The notes beneath the pieces are model-generated. The model ran no database searches. It was not told where the DNA came from and saw nothing but the letters and a program-made list of their open reading frames with translations. From an uncultured Roseobacter sp. (lineage in GTDB: Bacteria; Pseudomonadota; Alphaproteobacteria; Rhodobacterales; Rhodobacteraceae), in assembly GCF_947491795.1 (NCBI RefSeq), contig NZ_CANLKW010000004.1:186001-250000 (forward strand): a DNA stretch of 64,000 nt. The letters run 5' to 3'. Below, one piece after another: positions 25,504 to 33,980 of this stretch (within the stretch, counting starts at the first letter, position 1; every line of letters begins with the position of its first letter). The position numbers and the translations under genes are program-made.

Positions 25504-26040
25504 ATGCTGATGCCGCGCCAGAAAGTGCCCGACCTGAAATTGCCCACGCTCGACCATGGTGATTTTGATCTGTCTGCGGACGGATCGGAAAAGGGCACAG
25601 TGGTCTGCTTTTATCGTGGCCTGCATTGCCCGCTTTGCGCGACCTATCTGGCGGAGCTGGAAAAGCGGACAGCGGATTTCGCCGAACGTGGTGTCAAAAC
25701 CATCGCGGTCAGTTCAGACGGCGAAGAACGTGCGCGTGAGATGGCGGACAAGACAGGCGCCAAAGAGCTTCGGTTGGCCTATGATCTGTCTCTGGCGAAA
25801 GCACGGGAATACGGGCTCTACATCTCGACCAGCCGGGGCAAAACATCGATTGGAATCGAAGAGCCCGCTCTTTTTTCCGAGCCTGGTCTGTTCATGATCA
25901 CACCGGAACAGACGCTCTATTACGGGTCTGTGCAGACCATGCCCTTTGTGCGCCCGCATTTTTCGGAACTCGTCGGTGCCTTGGACTTTGCGATCGCCAA
26001 TGCATACCCGGCACGTGGCGAATACGAAGGTGCTGTCTGA
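25504..26040 (+). CDS. Peroxiredoxin-like (AhpC/TSA) family protein
   Basis: A 178-residue thioredoxin-fold protein. The ATG at 25504 has an AAAGGAA ribosome site. The active site reads FYRGLHCPLCATYL (about residues 38-51). This CPLC arrangement replaces the usual T-x-x-C of AhpC and looks more like a CxxC redox motif, as in the AhpC/TSA-like group annotated as peroxiredoxin-like. It has no signal peptide, so it should act in the cytoplasm. It is monocistronic between two divergent/convergent neighbours. Peroxide or disulfide reduction is likely but unproven. Confidence 0.87.
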   Translation: MLMPRQKVPDLKLPTLDHGDFDLSADGSEKGTVVCFYRGLHCPLCATYLAELEKRTADFAERGVKTIAVSSDGEERAREMADKTGAKELRLAYDLSLAKAREYGLYISTSRGKTSIGIEEPALFSEPGLFMITPEQTLYYGSVQTMPFVRPHFSELVGALDFAIANAYPARGEYEGAV

Positions 26041-26080
26041 CGCACAGGATCCTGAGGCGCGGTTGTGCCGCACGTCATTC

Positions 26081-26109
26081 CCGCCTCATCCCCTACGAGC
26101 ATGAGGCGG
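26081..26109. terminator. Hairpin between convergent genes
   Basis: A perfect 9-base stem, CCGCCTCAT (26081-26089) and ATGAGGCGG (26101-26109), with an 11-base loop. It lies between the converging peroxiredoxin-like and acyl-CoA synthetase genes. No T tract follows on either strand, so it may be a transcript end-protecting hairpin or a Rho-assisted terminator. Confidence 0.4.
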
Positions 26110-26136
26110 CTGACCCTGCCGCGCAGGAAAATGCCC

Positions 26137-27834
26137 TTATTGCGCTGACAGTTCTGCGAGCATCTGATCGCGCATGATAAATTTCTGCGGTTTGCCCGTG
26201 ACTGTCATGGGCAGGCTGTCCCGGAAGCAGATATGGGCCGGTACTTTGAAATGCGCGATGTTCTCGCGACACCATGATCTGATCTCATCCGGGGTAATTC
26301 CGGCGCCGTTATGCGGGACGATCCAGGCGCAGACAATCTCGCCATATGTGTCATCCGGAATGCCGAACACCTGGGCCTGCGCGATACCGGGATATGTGTA
26401 CAGGAACTCTTCAATCTCGCGCGGGTAGATATTTTCGCCGCCCCTGAGGATCATATCCTTGAGCCTGCCTGTGATCGCACAGTAGCCATCGGGGTCGATG
26501 ACGGCGAGATCCCCGGTATGCATCCAGCCCTCGCCGTCGATGCTTTGTCCGGTTTTTTCCGGGTCGTTCCAGTATCCGGTCATGACGGAATAACCACGGG
26601 TCTGCAGCTCACCCTGAACACCCGCCGGAACGACGTTGCCATCGTCATCCACAATGCGGACTTCGACATGCGGATGAATGCGTCCGACAGACGACACGCG
26701 CTGTTCCAGCGGATCATCAGTGCTGCTCTGAAAGGAAACGGGGCTCGTCTCTGTCATACCGTATGCGATGGTGACGCCGGTCATGTTCATTTGGGACTGC
26801 ACCTGGCGCATGACTTCCATCGGGCAGGGGGCGCCAGCCATGATACCGGTGCGCAGAGACGACAGATCGAAGTCAGCGAAGTCTGGCAACGCCAGCTGGT
26901 TCACGAACATGGTGGGCACGCCATAGAGGGCGGTGCATGCTTCTTCTGATACGGCGTGCAGTGTTTCGCGCGGATCAAATGCCTCTCCCGGGACAACAAT
27001 AGTGGCCCCTTTGGTTACGCAGCCAAGGGTGCCCATAACCATGCCAAAGCAGTGATAAAAGGGGACAGGAATGCACAACCTGTCCTGATGCGTGAGTTTC
27101 AGCGCGCGGGTCACGAAATGCGCGTTGTTGACGATGTTATGGTGGGTCAGACAAGCGCCCTTGGGGCTGCCGGTGGTGCCGGAGGTGTACTGAATATTGA
27201 TGGGGTCATGTGGATCCAAAGTGACCGTCACCGCATCGAGCGCGCTGGCGGAGGCATCCGAGTTTTCGCGGCACAGCCGGTCAAATCCAATCATACCCGC
27301 CGGTATATCGGCGCCCATCACGATGACGCTGCGCAGCGCAGGCAACTTTTCGGACCGCAGCCTGCCGGGTTCGGCGTCTGCAAGCTCTGGTGCCAGTTGC
27401 GCGATCATACCTGTGTAGTCGGACGAGCGGAAACGACGGGCCGTGATGATTGCACAGCATCCGGCCTTGTTCAGCGCGTATTCCAGCTCTGACAGGCGGT
27501 ATGCGGGATTGATACAGACAAGGATCGCACCGATACGCGCCGTTGCAAACTGGGTCAGCAGCCACTCTGCGCGGTTCTGCGACCAGATACCCACACGGTC
27601 GCCTTTTTCAATACCGAGTGTCCTGAAGCCCGCAGCCAGCTGATCGACCCGGGCGGCCAGCTCGCGGTAACTCCAGCGGATGTTCTGCTCCCTGAAAACT
27701 GCCGCAGGGTGATCAGGGTACGTCCCCGCCGTCTGCGCCAAAAGACCTGGAAGGGTCAGGTTCAGCAAAGGCTCATCCGTTGCGCCTTTGACATGCGACA
27801 AACCGTTGATGGGTCTTTGATCCGCGTGGTCCAC
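26137..27834 (-). CDS. Acyl-CoA synthetase (AMP-binding, medium/long-chain type)
   Basis: A 565-residue ANL enzyme. The GTG start at 27834 has a GGGAGGA ribosome site. Motifs are YTSGTTGSPKGACLTHHN (ATP loop, near residue 220), YGMTETSPVS, MHTGDLAVIDPDGYCAITGR, the hinge DMILRGGENIYPREIE, and a C-terminal TVTGKPQKF with the catalytic Lys. It resembles the AMP-binding proteins often annotated as fatty-acid-CoA or short-chain acyl-CoA ligases. It is divergent from the iron alcohol dehydrogenase gene across a 214-base promoter region. The neighbouring dehydrogenase could supply aldehydes that become acids for activation, but this link is speculative. Confidence 0.92.
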   Translation of the reverse strand: MDHADQRPINGLSHVKGATDEPLLNLTLPGLLAQTAGTYPDHPAAVFREQNIRWSYRELAARVDQLAAGFRTLGIEKGDRVGIWSQNRAEWLLTQFATARIGAILVCINPAYRLSELEYALNKAGCCAIITARRFRSSDYTGMIAQLAPELADAEPGRLRSEKLPALRSVIVMGADIPAGMIGFDRLCRENSDASASALDAVTVTLDPHDPINIQYTSGTTGSPKGACLTHHNIVNNAHFVTRALKLTHQDRLCIPVPFYHCFGMVMGTLGCVTKGATIVVPGEAFDPRETLHAVSEEACTALYGVPTMFVNQLALPDFADFDLSSLRTGIMAGAPCPMEVMRQVQSQMNMTGVTIAYGMTETSPVSFQSSTDDPLEQRVSSVGRIHPHVEVRIVDDDGNVVPAGVQGELQTRGYSVMTGYWNDPEKTGQSIDGEGWMHTGDLAVIDPDGYCAITGRLKDMILRGGENIYPREIEEFLYTYPGIAQAQVFGIPDDTYGEIVCAWIVPHNGAGITPDEIRSWCRENIAHFKVPAHICFRDSLPMTVTGKPQKFIMRDQMLAELSAQ

Positions 27835-28048
27835 CCCTCGTATCCTCCCGTGCAGTTGTGGCCTGACATTAACTACAACGCTGTGCCAAAGCGCAAGCCT
27901 GCACCGATGCGGGATTTTCCCAGTGGCACCCCACTTGCCGACACCCGGGCAGAGCAGTATGCCAGAGGTACTGCGCCAGCGGCTGATGTCACAGATCGGT
28001 CATGGCACCCCCCGGGCGACGCGCCTGTTTAATGCGGAAAGAACACCA

Positions 28049-29194
28049 ATGACCCTGACAGCCAACTGGTCTTATCCTACTGCCGTGCGTTTTGGCGCAG
28101 ATCGTATATCTGAAATTGCGGAAGCCTGTTCCGTTGCCGGGATCAGCCGCCCGCTGCTGGTCACAGACCGCGGACTTGCTGGTCTGCCGATCACCGCACA
28201 GACGCTGGATTTGCTGGAGACCGCCGGACTTGGTCGCGCGGTCTTTTCTGCTGTTGATCCAAATCCGACAGAACAGAATGTCGATGAAGGTGTGGCCGCA
28301 TATCAAGAAGGCGGATGTGACGGTGTTGTCGCCTTTGGCGGGGGCTCTGGCCTGGATGCCGGGAAAGTGATTGCCTTTATGGCCGGCCAGTCGCGCCCGC
28401 TGTGGGATTTTGAGGATATCGGTGACTGGTGGACGCGGGCCGATGCAGATGCCATCGCCCCGGTGGTTGCCGTGCCAACGACGGCCGGGACAGGCTCCGA
28501 AGTGGGTCGCGCGGGTGTCATCACCAATTCTCAAACCCACGAAAAGAAAATCATATTCCACCCGAAAATGCTGCCGGTTGTCGTCATCTGCGATCCGGAA
28601 CTGACCGTTGGGATGCCCGCTGCGATCACCGGCGGAACGGGTATGGACGCCTTTGCGCACTGCCTGGAAGCCTACTGCTCGCCACACTATCACCCGATGT
28701 CACAGGGTATCGCCCTCGAAGGCATGCGGCTGGTCAAGGACAACCTGCTGCGGGCCTTCAATGACGGGTCCGACATCGAAGCCCGCGCGCATATGATGTC
28801 TGCGGCAGCCATGGGGGCGACCGCCTTCCAGAAAGGACTGGGTGCGATCCACGCGCTCAGCCACCCGATCGGCGCTGTACATCACACGCATCACGGAACG
28901 ACAAATGCGGTGGTGATGCAGCCGGTCCTGATGTTCAACAAACCAAAAGTGCGGCGGCATCTTGCGCGGGCGGCGAACTATCTGAGCATCTCGGGCGGGT
29001 TTGATGGGTTTTATGCTTACGTGGGCGAGTTGAACGCCGCGCTGGGTATTCCGGCCAATCTGACAGAGCTGGGGGTAACTGATCCGGAAATTGATGTGCT
29101 GGTTGAGGCCGCACTGAAAGATCCCAGCTGTGGTGGAAACCCGGTACAGATGTCACGCGGGAACACCACCAAACTGCTGCAGGCCTGTTTCTGA
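28049..29194 (+). CDS. Iron-containing alcohol dehydrogenase
   Basis: A 381-residue group III alcohol dehydrogenase. The ATG at 28049 is chosen because the conserved fold begins at ANWSYPTAVRFGADRI and a GGAAAGA ribosome site precedes it; the frame extends upstream to 27923 without similarity. The NAD loop is FGGGSGLDAGK. Metal ligands appear in GTGMDAFAHCLEAY (Asp, His) and in GAIHALSHPIGAVHHTHHGTTN (two His). It oxidises a primary alcohol or reduces an aldehyde with NAD(P). The substrate is unknown. It ends 4 bases before the convergent TauE/SafE gene. Confidence 0.92.
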   Translation: MTLTANWSYPTAVRFGADRISEIAEACSVAGISRPLLVTDRGLAGLPITAQTLDLLETAGLGRAVFSAVDPNPTEQNVDEGVAAYQEGGCDGVVAFGGGSGLDAGKVIAFMAGQSRPLWDFEDIGDWWTRADADAIAPVVAVPTTAGTGSEVGRAGVITNSQTHEKKIIFHPKMLPVVVICDPELTVGMPAAITGGTGMDAFAHCLEAYCSPHYHPMSQGIALEGMRLVKDNLLRAFNDGSDIEARAHMMSAAAMGATAFQKGLGAIHALSHPIGAVHHTHHGTTNAVVMQPVLMFNKPKVRRHLARAANYLSISGGFDGFYAYVGELNAALGIPANLTELGVTDPEIDVLVEAALKDPSCGGNPVQMSRGNTTKLLQACF

Positions 29195-29198
29195 CCCG

Positions 29199-29948
29199 TC
29201 AATCGTACCAGATGGCACGTCTGAGAAGGTTAAGCCCGAAAAAGACGAACATGATCAGGATCGCATTGCGAAAACCCTGCCCCGTCAGCCGGCGTCGCAG
29301 AATTTCGCCCAGTGAAAAACCGGCGATTGCGGGCACCAGCATGGCAATGGACACACCGCTGAGAGGGCCAGTCAGAAAGCCCAGCTGCGCATACGCGTAG
29401 CACAGCGGAAGACTGCCGACGAAAATCATGAAGCCGGTCGCCCGGATGAACTCGTCTTTATCAACCTGACGGGTTGCCAGATACATAGCCATCGGTGGGC
29501 CCCAGGCTGCCGTCATGCCTCCGATGACACCCGAAAAGATGCCAAAGACGAACTGGGCCGCCCGGTCATAGCGGTCGGGCAGGGGCGGGACCATATTGCG
29601 CCAGCTGACACCGACGAAAATGAGGATCACAATCCCGAGTGCGGCCAGCAGGAACCGGTCCCCCGCATCCTGTGTGAGCCAGGCTGTTGCCAGCACGCCC
29701 GAGAACAGGACCGCCGAGAACAGCCAGTATCTTTGGGCAGTGCGGAGAATTTCGCCTCCCCGCCACAGCTGCCAGGCATTGGACCCGATCATCGGGAACA
29801 TCACCAGGGCAATGGCGGTGCGCGGGTCGGTGAACAGCGTCATAAAAGCAATGGCCGCGGTTGGCAGCCCGATACCCGCGATGCCCTTGATCCAGCCGGC
29901 CATCAGAAAAGCGGCTGAAGCCATCACCACCAGTGCCCAGATATCCAC
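29199..29948 (-). CDS. TauE/SafE family sulfite/organic anion exporter
   Basis: A hydrophobic protein of about 249 residues if translation starts at the GTG at 29948 (VDIWALVVMASAAFLMAG). The open frame begins further upstream, inside the 6-phosphogluconate dehydrogenase gene, but that part is hydrophilic and unlike the family. Around eight membrane helices are visible, with the repeated glycine-rich half motif GWIKGIAGIGLP and its partner FSGVIGGMTAAWGPPMAMYL. Members export sulfite, sulfoacetate or other small anions. It follows the gnd gene at 13 bases on the same strand, though a functional link is not evident. Confidence 0.87.
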   Translation of the reverse strand: MDIWALVVMASAAFLMAGWIKGIAGIGLPTAAIAFMTLFTDPRTAIALVMFPMIGSNAWQLWRGGEILRTAQRYWLFSAVLFSGVLATAWLTQDAGDRFLLAALGIVILIFVGVSWRNMVPPLPDRYDRAAQFVFGIFSGVIGGMTAAWGPPMAMYLATRQVDKDEFIRATGFMIFVGSLPLCYAYAQLGFLTGPLSGVSIAMLVPAIAGFSLGEILRRRLTGQGFRNAILIMFVFFGLNLLRRAIWYD

Positions 29949-29961
29949 CGGGCCGGACCGC

Positions 29962-31362
29962 TCAGCCCTGCGCCCAGGGTCCGTGCTGACCCGTGCTGCC
30001 ATCATCCAGACGGGCAAACCCGTGCAGGCCAAAGAAATCGCGCTGACCCTGGATCATGTTTGCTGTGCCGCGGTGTGTGCGCATGGCATCGAAATAGGTC
30101 AGACCCGAGCTCAGCGCGGGTGTCGGCAAACCATGCAGCGCAGACTGCGCCACGACCTGACGCAGGGCGTCATGGCTGTCTTTAAGGTGACCGGCAAAGC
30201 GCGGTGCGAACATAAGATTCCGCGCGGGGTCTTCGGTCAGCGCCTCGGCCATATCGTTCAGCATGTCCGAGCGGATGATGCACCCTTCGCGCCAGACCCG
30301 TGCAATGCCGGGCAACGCCAGTTCCCAGCCAAAGGCCTCTGACGCCGCAGATATCATCGCGAACCCCTGCGCATAGCAGAGAATTTTGCCGGCGATCATC
30401 GCCTTTTCAAGCGTTTCCTCGCTGAGCGCACCATCCGGCAGCGGATTGGGTGCCGCGCCGAAAAGCGCCTCCCCCGCCGCACGGGCGTCGCGTTGCGACG
30501 ACAGATTGCGGGCAACCACGGCGGCCTCAATCGCGGGGATCGGCGCCGCGAGGTGCTGCGCCTCAATAACTGTCCAGCGCCCTGTGCCCTTCTGACCGGC
30601 AGCATCCACAATAACATCAAGCAGCGGACCACCTGTGGCCGCGTCCACAGCACCGGCAACCCTGCCTGAAATCTCGATCAGATAGGAGCGCAGAACGCCT
30701 TCGTTCCAGCGGTCGAAAACAGCGCCTGTTTCAGCCGCCTGCATACCCATACCGTCGCGCAGAATGCCGTAAACTTCGGCAATCATCTGCATATCGGCAT
30801 ATTCAATCCCGTTGTGCACGGCTTTTACAAAGTGGCCCGCCCCTTCTTCGCCCATCCAGGTGGCGCAGGGGGTACCTTCGTATTTTGCACTGATGGCTTC
30901 GAGAATATGCGCCACACGGTCCCAGTATGCCCGTTTGCCGCCGCCCATGATAGCGGGGCCATGCCGTGCCCCTTCTTCGCCACCCGACACACCGACGCCA
31001 AGGAAGGGGCCGGTGGCCTCGCGCGCGCGCCGGTTTGTGTCATGAAAATTCGCGTTGCCGCAGTCAATAATCAGATCATCCGGACCAAGCAGAGGCCGCA
31101 GCGCATCAATCTGTGCATCGACAGGATCGCCTGCGGGCACCATGAGGATGATCGCGCGCGGCTCTGCAATAGCTGCCACCAGATCCTCAAGGCTTTCGGT
31201 TGGCGTGATTTTACTGGCCAGATCGCCCGCCCCGTCCGCGAAGTCGCGCGTGACCTGGGTCGTGCGGTTCCACACGGCGATATCAAACCCTTTTTCGGCA
31301 ATATTCAGAGCCAGGGCCGCACCCATTGTTCCAAGGCCGATAAGGCCGATTTCGCTTGTCAT
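29962..31362 (-). CDS. gnd: 6-phosphogluconate dehydrogenase, decarboxylating
   Basis: A 466-residue protein from the ATG at 31362, which has an AGGAGA ribosome site. The NADP-binding motif is GLIGLGTMGAALALN; the catalytic segment FVKAVHNGIEYADMQ carries the Lys and the His-Asn-Gly; GGEEGARHGPAIMGGG is the substrate serine-glycine loop equivalent, and GTGRWTVIEA is the family signature. It oxidatively decarboxylates 6-phosphogluconate to ribulose 5-phosphate. It lies 113 bases downstream of the idonate dehydrogenase gene on the same strand, placing it as the outlet of the gluconate pathway encoded beside it. Confidence 0.95.
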   Translation of the reverse strand: MTSEIGLIGLGTMGAALALNIAEKGFDIAVWNRTTQVTRDFADGAGDLASKITPTESLEDLVAAIAEPRAIILMVPAGDPVDAQIDALRPLLGPDDLIIDCGNANFHDTNRRAREATGPFLGVGVSGGEEGARHGPAIMGGGKRAYWDRVAHILEAISAKYEGTPCATWMGEEGAGHFVKAVHNGIEYADMQMIAEVYGILRDGMGMQAAETGAVFDRWNEGVLRSYLIEISGRVAGAVDAATGGPLLDVIVDAAGQKGTGRWTVIEAQHLAAPIPAIEAAVVARNLSSQRDARAAGEALFGAAPNPLPDGALSEETLEKAMIAGKILCYAQGFAMISAASEAFGWELALPGIARVWREGCIIRSDMLNDMAEALTEDPARNLMFAPRFAGHLKDSHDALRQVVAQSALHGLPTPALSSGLTYFDAMRTHRGTANMIQGQRDFFGLHGFARLDDGSTGQHGPWAQG

Positions 31363-31475
31363 GAAAGGGTGTCTCCTGTGTTTTCCGCGCGTTGTGTCAC
31401 GCGTTTCGGGCATTTATCCGACCTTAAGCGCCGGGAGTAGAAAAGGGAAAGAGGGAAGCGCAGAACTGTGCGTGG

Positions 31476-32507
31476 TCAGGCAAAGGTGATCTGGGCCTTC
31501 ATGGCTTTGGTGCGGTCGCTGGCCAGCTCAAATGCGGTAACGGCATCTTCCAGCGCGATGCTCTGGGTGATGAGCGGTTTCACATCGATTAGTCCTTTGC
31601 GCATCAGCTCCACACCGGTGAAGAACTCTTCATGAAAGCGGAAAGATCCGCGCAACTGCAGCTCTTTGGCTGTCAGTGCCTGGACCGGCAGCGTCATATC
31701 ACCCCCCAGCCCAAGCTGGACAATTACACCGCGCGGTCGCATGGCAGGGATCGCCGCTGCAAGGGCTTGCGCGACGCCTGTACATTCAAAAAGAACGTCA
31801 AAATGCCCCTTGCCTGCTTCATATGCTGCCAGTGCTTCAGGGTCGCTGCCAGAATTGATCGCCCGGTCGGCTCCGTTCTGCGCGGCCATCCCAAGTGTGA
31901 AATCCGTCAGATCCGTTGCCACAATCTCTGCGGCACCGGCACGCCGTGCGACCAGAATACACAGCAGACCAATTGGCCCGCATCCGGTGACCAGAACGCG
32001 TTTGCCCAGCAGATCACCGGCCTGGCCGGCCGCATGCAGGCAAACGGCCAGTGGTTCCGCCATGGCGGCCTCTCCGGCACTCAGGTCCCCGGCGGGCGCG
32101 CACTGCCGCGGGTCCGCGACCAGATGCTGGCTGAAAGCGCCTTGGATGTGTGGAAATGGCATGGCAGATCCATAAAACCGCATGTTCAGGCAGTGATTGT
32201 GGGTGCCTTCGATACAGAATTTGCAGATGTAACAAGGCCGGGAGGGGGATACGGCCACCAGATCGCCGATGCTGAGGCCGGTGACACCAGCACCCAAAGC
32301 AGAAACATGCCCTGAGACTTCGTGACCAAGAACCATGGGTTCCTTGACGCGGATCGCGCCGAAACCGCCGTGATTATAATAGTGCAGATCAGAGCCACAG
32401 ATCCCGCCCGCTGCGACCGCAATGCCGACCTCGCCCGGACCCGGCTCCGGCGCTTTCTGTTCTTCGATGCGCAGGTCTTTCGGGGCATGGATGACGACCG
32501 ATTTCAT
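31476..32507 (-). CDS. idnD: L-idonate 5-dehydrogenase (zinc alcohol dehydrogenase family)
   Basis: A 343-residue medium-chain dehydrogenase. The catalytic zinc site is C37 (GGICGSDLHYYNHGG) with H62-E63 (LGHEVSGHV). The structural zinc site is the four-cysteine run PCYICKFCIEGTHNHC. The nucleotide-binding loop is VTGCGPIGLL. The HYYNHGGFG sequence is characteristic of L-idonate 5-dehydrogenases, as opposed to sorbitol or threonine dehydrogenases. It oxidises L-idonate to 5-keto-D-gluconate. It is divergent from idnO across a 108-base promoter containing a GntR/IdnR-like palindrome. Confidence 0.9.
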   Translation of the reverse strand: MKSVVIHAPKDLRIEEQKAPEPGPGEVGIAVAAGGICGSDLHYYNHGGFGAIRVKEPMVLGHEVSGHVSALGAGVTGLSIGDLVAVSPSRPCYICKFCIEGTHNHCLNMRFYGSAMPFPHIQGAFSQHLVADPRQCAPAGDLSAGEAAMAEPLAVCLHAAGQAGDLLGKRVLVTGCGPIGLLCILVARRAGAAEIVATDLTDFTLGMAAQNGADRAINSGSDPEALAAYEAGKGHFDVLFECTGVAQALAAAIPAMRPRGVIVQLGLGGDMTLPVQALTAKELQLRGSFRFHEEFFTGVELMRKGLIDVKPLITQSIALEDAVTAFELASDRTKAMKAQITFA

Positions 32508-32547
32508 GAGAGTTCCTTTGCTGCAGCGCGCGACCCGGGCGGGTCAC

Positions 32548-32576
32548 TTGACAAGCTTTGTTAACGGTAACATAAA
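32548..32576 (+). promoter_or_regulatory. Sigma-70-type promoter of idnO
   Basis: A consensus -35 box TTGACA (32548-32553), a 17-base spacer and a -10 box CATAAA (32571-32576). The idnO ATG follows at 32616, giving a leader of roughly 30 bases. The operator palindrome at 32560-32571 fills the spacer, an ideal position for repression. Confidence 0.7.
32560..32571. promoter_or_regulatory. LacI-family (GntR/IdnR-like) operator in the idnD/idnO promoter
   Basis: GTTAACGGTAAC is a near-perfect 12-base palindrome. It differs at one base from GTTACCGGTAAC at 37552-37563 and at two from GTTACGGGTAAC at 37609-37620, both beside the LacI gene at 36508-37536. The E. coli GntR and IdnR operators have the same GTTAC-core form (established knowledge). 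It is placed to control both divergent genes. Confidence 0.7.
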
Positions 32577-32615
32577 TTGACCCTACCCTGAAAGTCGAGC
32601 AGAAAGAGACCTGAT

Positions 32616-33374
32616 ATGAGCCTGAGCTTGTTTGATCTGACCGGGCGCCGCGCGCTCATTACCGGCTCTTCGCAGGGCATTGGCCATGCGCTTGCACGCG
32701 GGCTTCGCGATGCGGGCGCCGAGATTGTTCTGAACGGCCGGGACGAAAAGAAACTCGCAGACGCCGCTGATGCGCTGGGTGAAGGCGTTCATCGGTTGCC
32801 GTTTGATGCCACAGATCACGACGCGGTGCGTGCGGCAGTGGACGGCTTCGAGGCAGAGACTGGCGCCATCGACATTCTGGTGAACAACGCGGGCATGCAG
32901 CACCGCACGCCGCTTGAGGATTTCCCGGCGGATGCGTTCGAGCGACTCATGCAGACCAACATTGCCAGCGTATTCCATGTGGGGCAGGCCTGTGCGCGGC
33001 ACATGATCAGCCGTGGCAAGGGTAAGATTGTGAATATCGCCTCCGTTCAGACCGCTCTCGCCAGGCCGGGTATTGCGCCCTACACCATGACCAAAGGGGC
33101 TGTGGCAAATCTGACCAAAGGTATGGCCACGGACTGGGCCAAATACGGGTTGCAGTGTAACGGGCTGGCACCGGGATATTTTGACACGCCGCTGAACGCA
33201 GCACTGGTCGCCGACCCTGAATTCTCTGCCTGGCTGGAAAAGCGCACTCCCGCGGGACGCTGGGGCAATGTGGAGGAACTGGTGGGCACCTGCATCTTCC
33301 TGTCGTCTGACGCTTCGTCCTTTGTGAATGGAACCACCGTTTTTGTTGACGGTGGCATCACGGCCTCTCTGTGA
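32616..33374 (+). CDS. idnO: Gluconate 5-dehydrogenase (5-keto-D-gluconate reductase), SDR family
   Basis: A 252-residue classical short-chain dehydrogenase. The cofactor motif is TGSSQGIG (16-23), NNAG follows at 90-93, the catalytic Ser is in NIASVQ (S143), and the catalytic pair is Y156 and K160 (YTMTK). The LFDLTGRRALITGSSQGIG start and the MQHRTPLEDFP segment are characteristic of IdnO-type enzymes. It reduces 5-ketogluconate to D-gluconate. With IdnD (divergent) and gluconokinase (overlapping by 4 bases) it completes the idonate to 6-phosphogluconate route. Confidence 0.93.
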   Translation: MSLSLFDLTGRRALITGSSQGIGHALARGLRDAGAEIVLNGRDEKKLADAADALGEGVHRLPFDATDHDAVRAAVDGFEAETGAIDILVNNAGMQHRTPLEDFPADAFERLMQTNIASVFHVGQACARHMISRGKGKIVNIASVQTALARPGIAPYTMTKGAVANLTKGMATDWAKYGLQCNGLAPGYFDTPLNAALVADPEFSAWLEKRTPAGRWGNVEELVGTCIFLSSDASSFVNGTTVFVDGGITASL

Positions 33375-33874
33375 CGATGCGCCACTATGTGGTCATGGGT
33401 GTTTCGGGCTGTGGTAAAACATCGGTCGGGATGGGCTTTGCCGAAGCCATCGGGGCATTTTTTGTGGATGGTGATGATCTTCATCCGCCTGAAAACGTGG
33501 CAAAAATGGCCAGGGGGGAACCCTTGCGGGATGAGGATCGCGCCCCCTGGCTGAAAGCTGTTGCAGCACGGATGCAGGAAGGTCCGAATACGGTTGTTAT
33601 CGGCTGTTCCGCGCTGAAACGAAGCTACCGTGATATCATCCGCAACGGGGCCGGTGGTGATGTGGTTTTCCTGCACCTTGAGGGAAGCCGTGACCTGATC
33701 GCGTCGCGCATGTCAGCGCGGGAGGGGCATTTTATGCCACTGTCTTTATTGGACAGCCAGTTCGCCACGCTCGAGCCGCCCCAGGCAGATGAACAGGCAC
33801 TGACAGTGGATATTGACCAAAGCGAAGCTGAGATTATCGCCTGGCTCACAGAGAAGGTGCCCGATATTCAGTGA
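33371..33874 (+). CDS. idnK: Gluconokinase
   Basis: A 167-residue P-loop kinase. The Walker A motif is GVSGCGKT (about residues 10-17), followed by the gluconokinase signature DGDDLHPPENVAKMARGEPLRDEDR. GCSALKRSYRDIIR and the LEGSRDLIASRMSAREGHFM lid segment are also typical. The start is the GTG at 33371 that overlaps the idnO stop; an ATG two codons later is equally possible. It phosphorylates D-gluconate to 6-phosphogluconate, the substrate of Gnd encoded nearby. Confidence 0.94.
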   Translation: MTMRHYVVMGVSGCGKTSVGMGFAEAIGAFFVDGDDLHPPENVAKMARGEPLRDEDRAPWLKAVAARMQEGPNTVVIGCSALKRSYRDIIRNGAGGDVVFLHLEGSRDLIASRMSAREGHFMPLSLLDSQFATLEPPQADEQALTVDIDQSEAEIIAWLTEKVPDIQ

Positions 33875-33980
33875 TGTCTGCGCCGATTTTTTGCAAGTCG
33901 CCCATTGCGTTGACCTGAACCGCCTCGCGCAGCGCGGAAAAGGTTCAGCCCTTGGCTGCAAACAGCAGCGGCTTATCGGA

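Noticed and set aside
33915..33948. CTGAACC/GGTTCAG inverted repeat between gluconokinase and mannitol dehydrogenase-like genes, considered as a terminator
   Set aside because: Only 7 base pairs with a 20-base loop and no T tract; not convincing for either strand.
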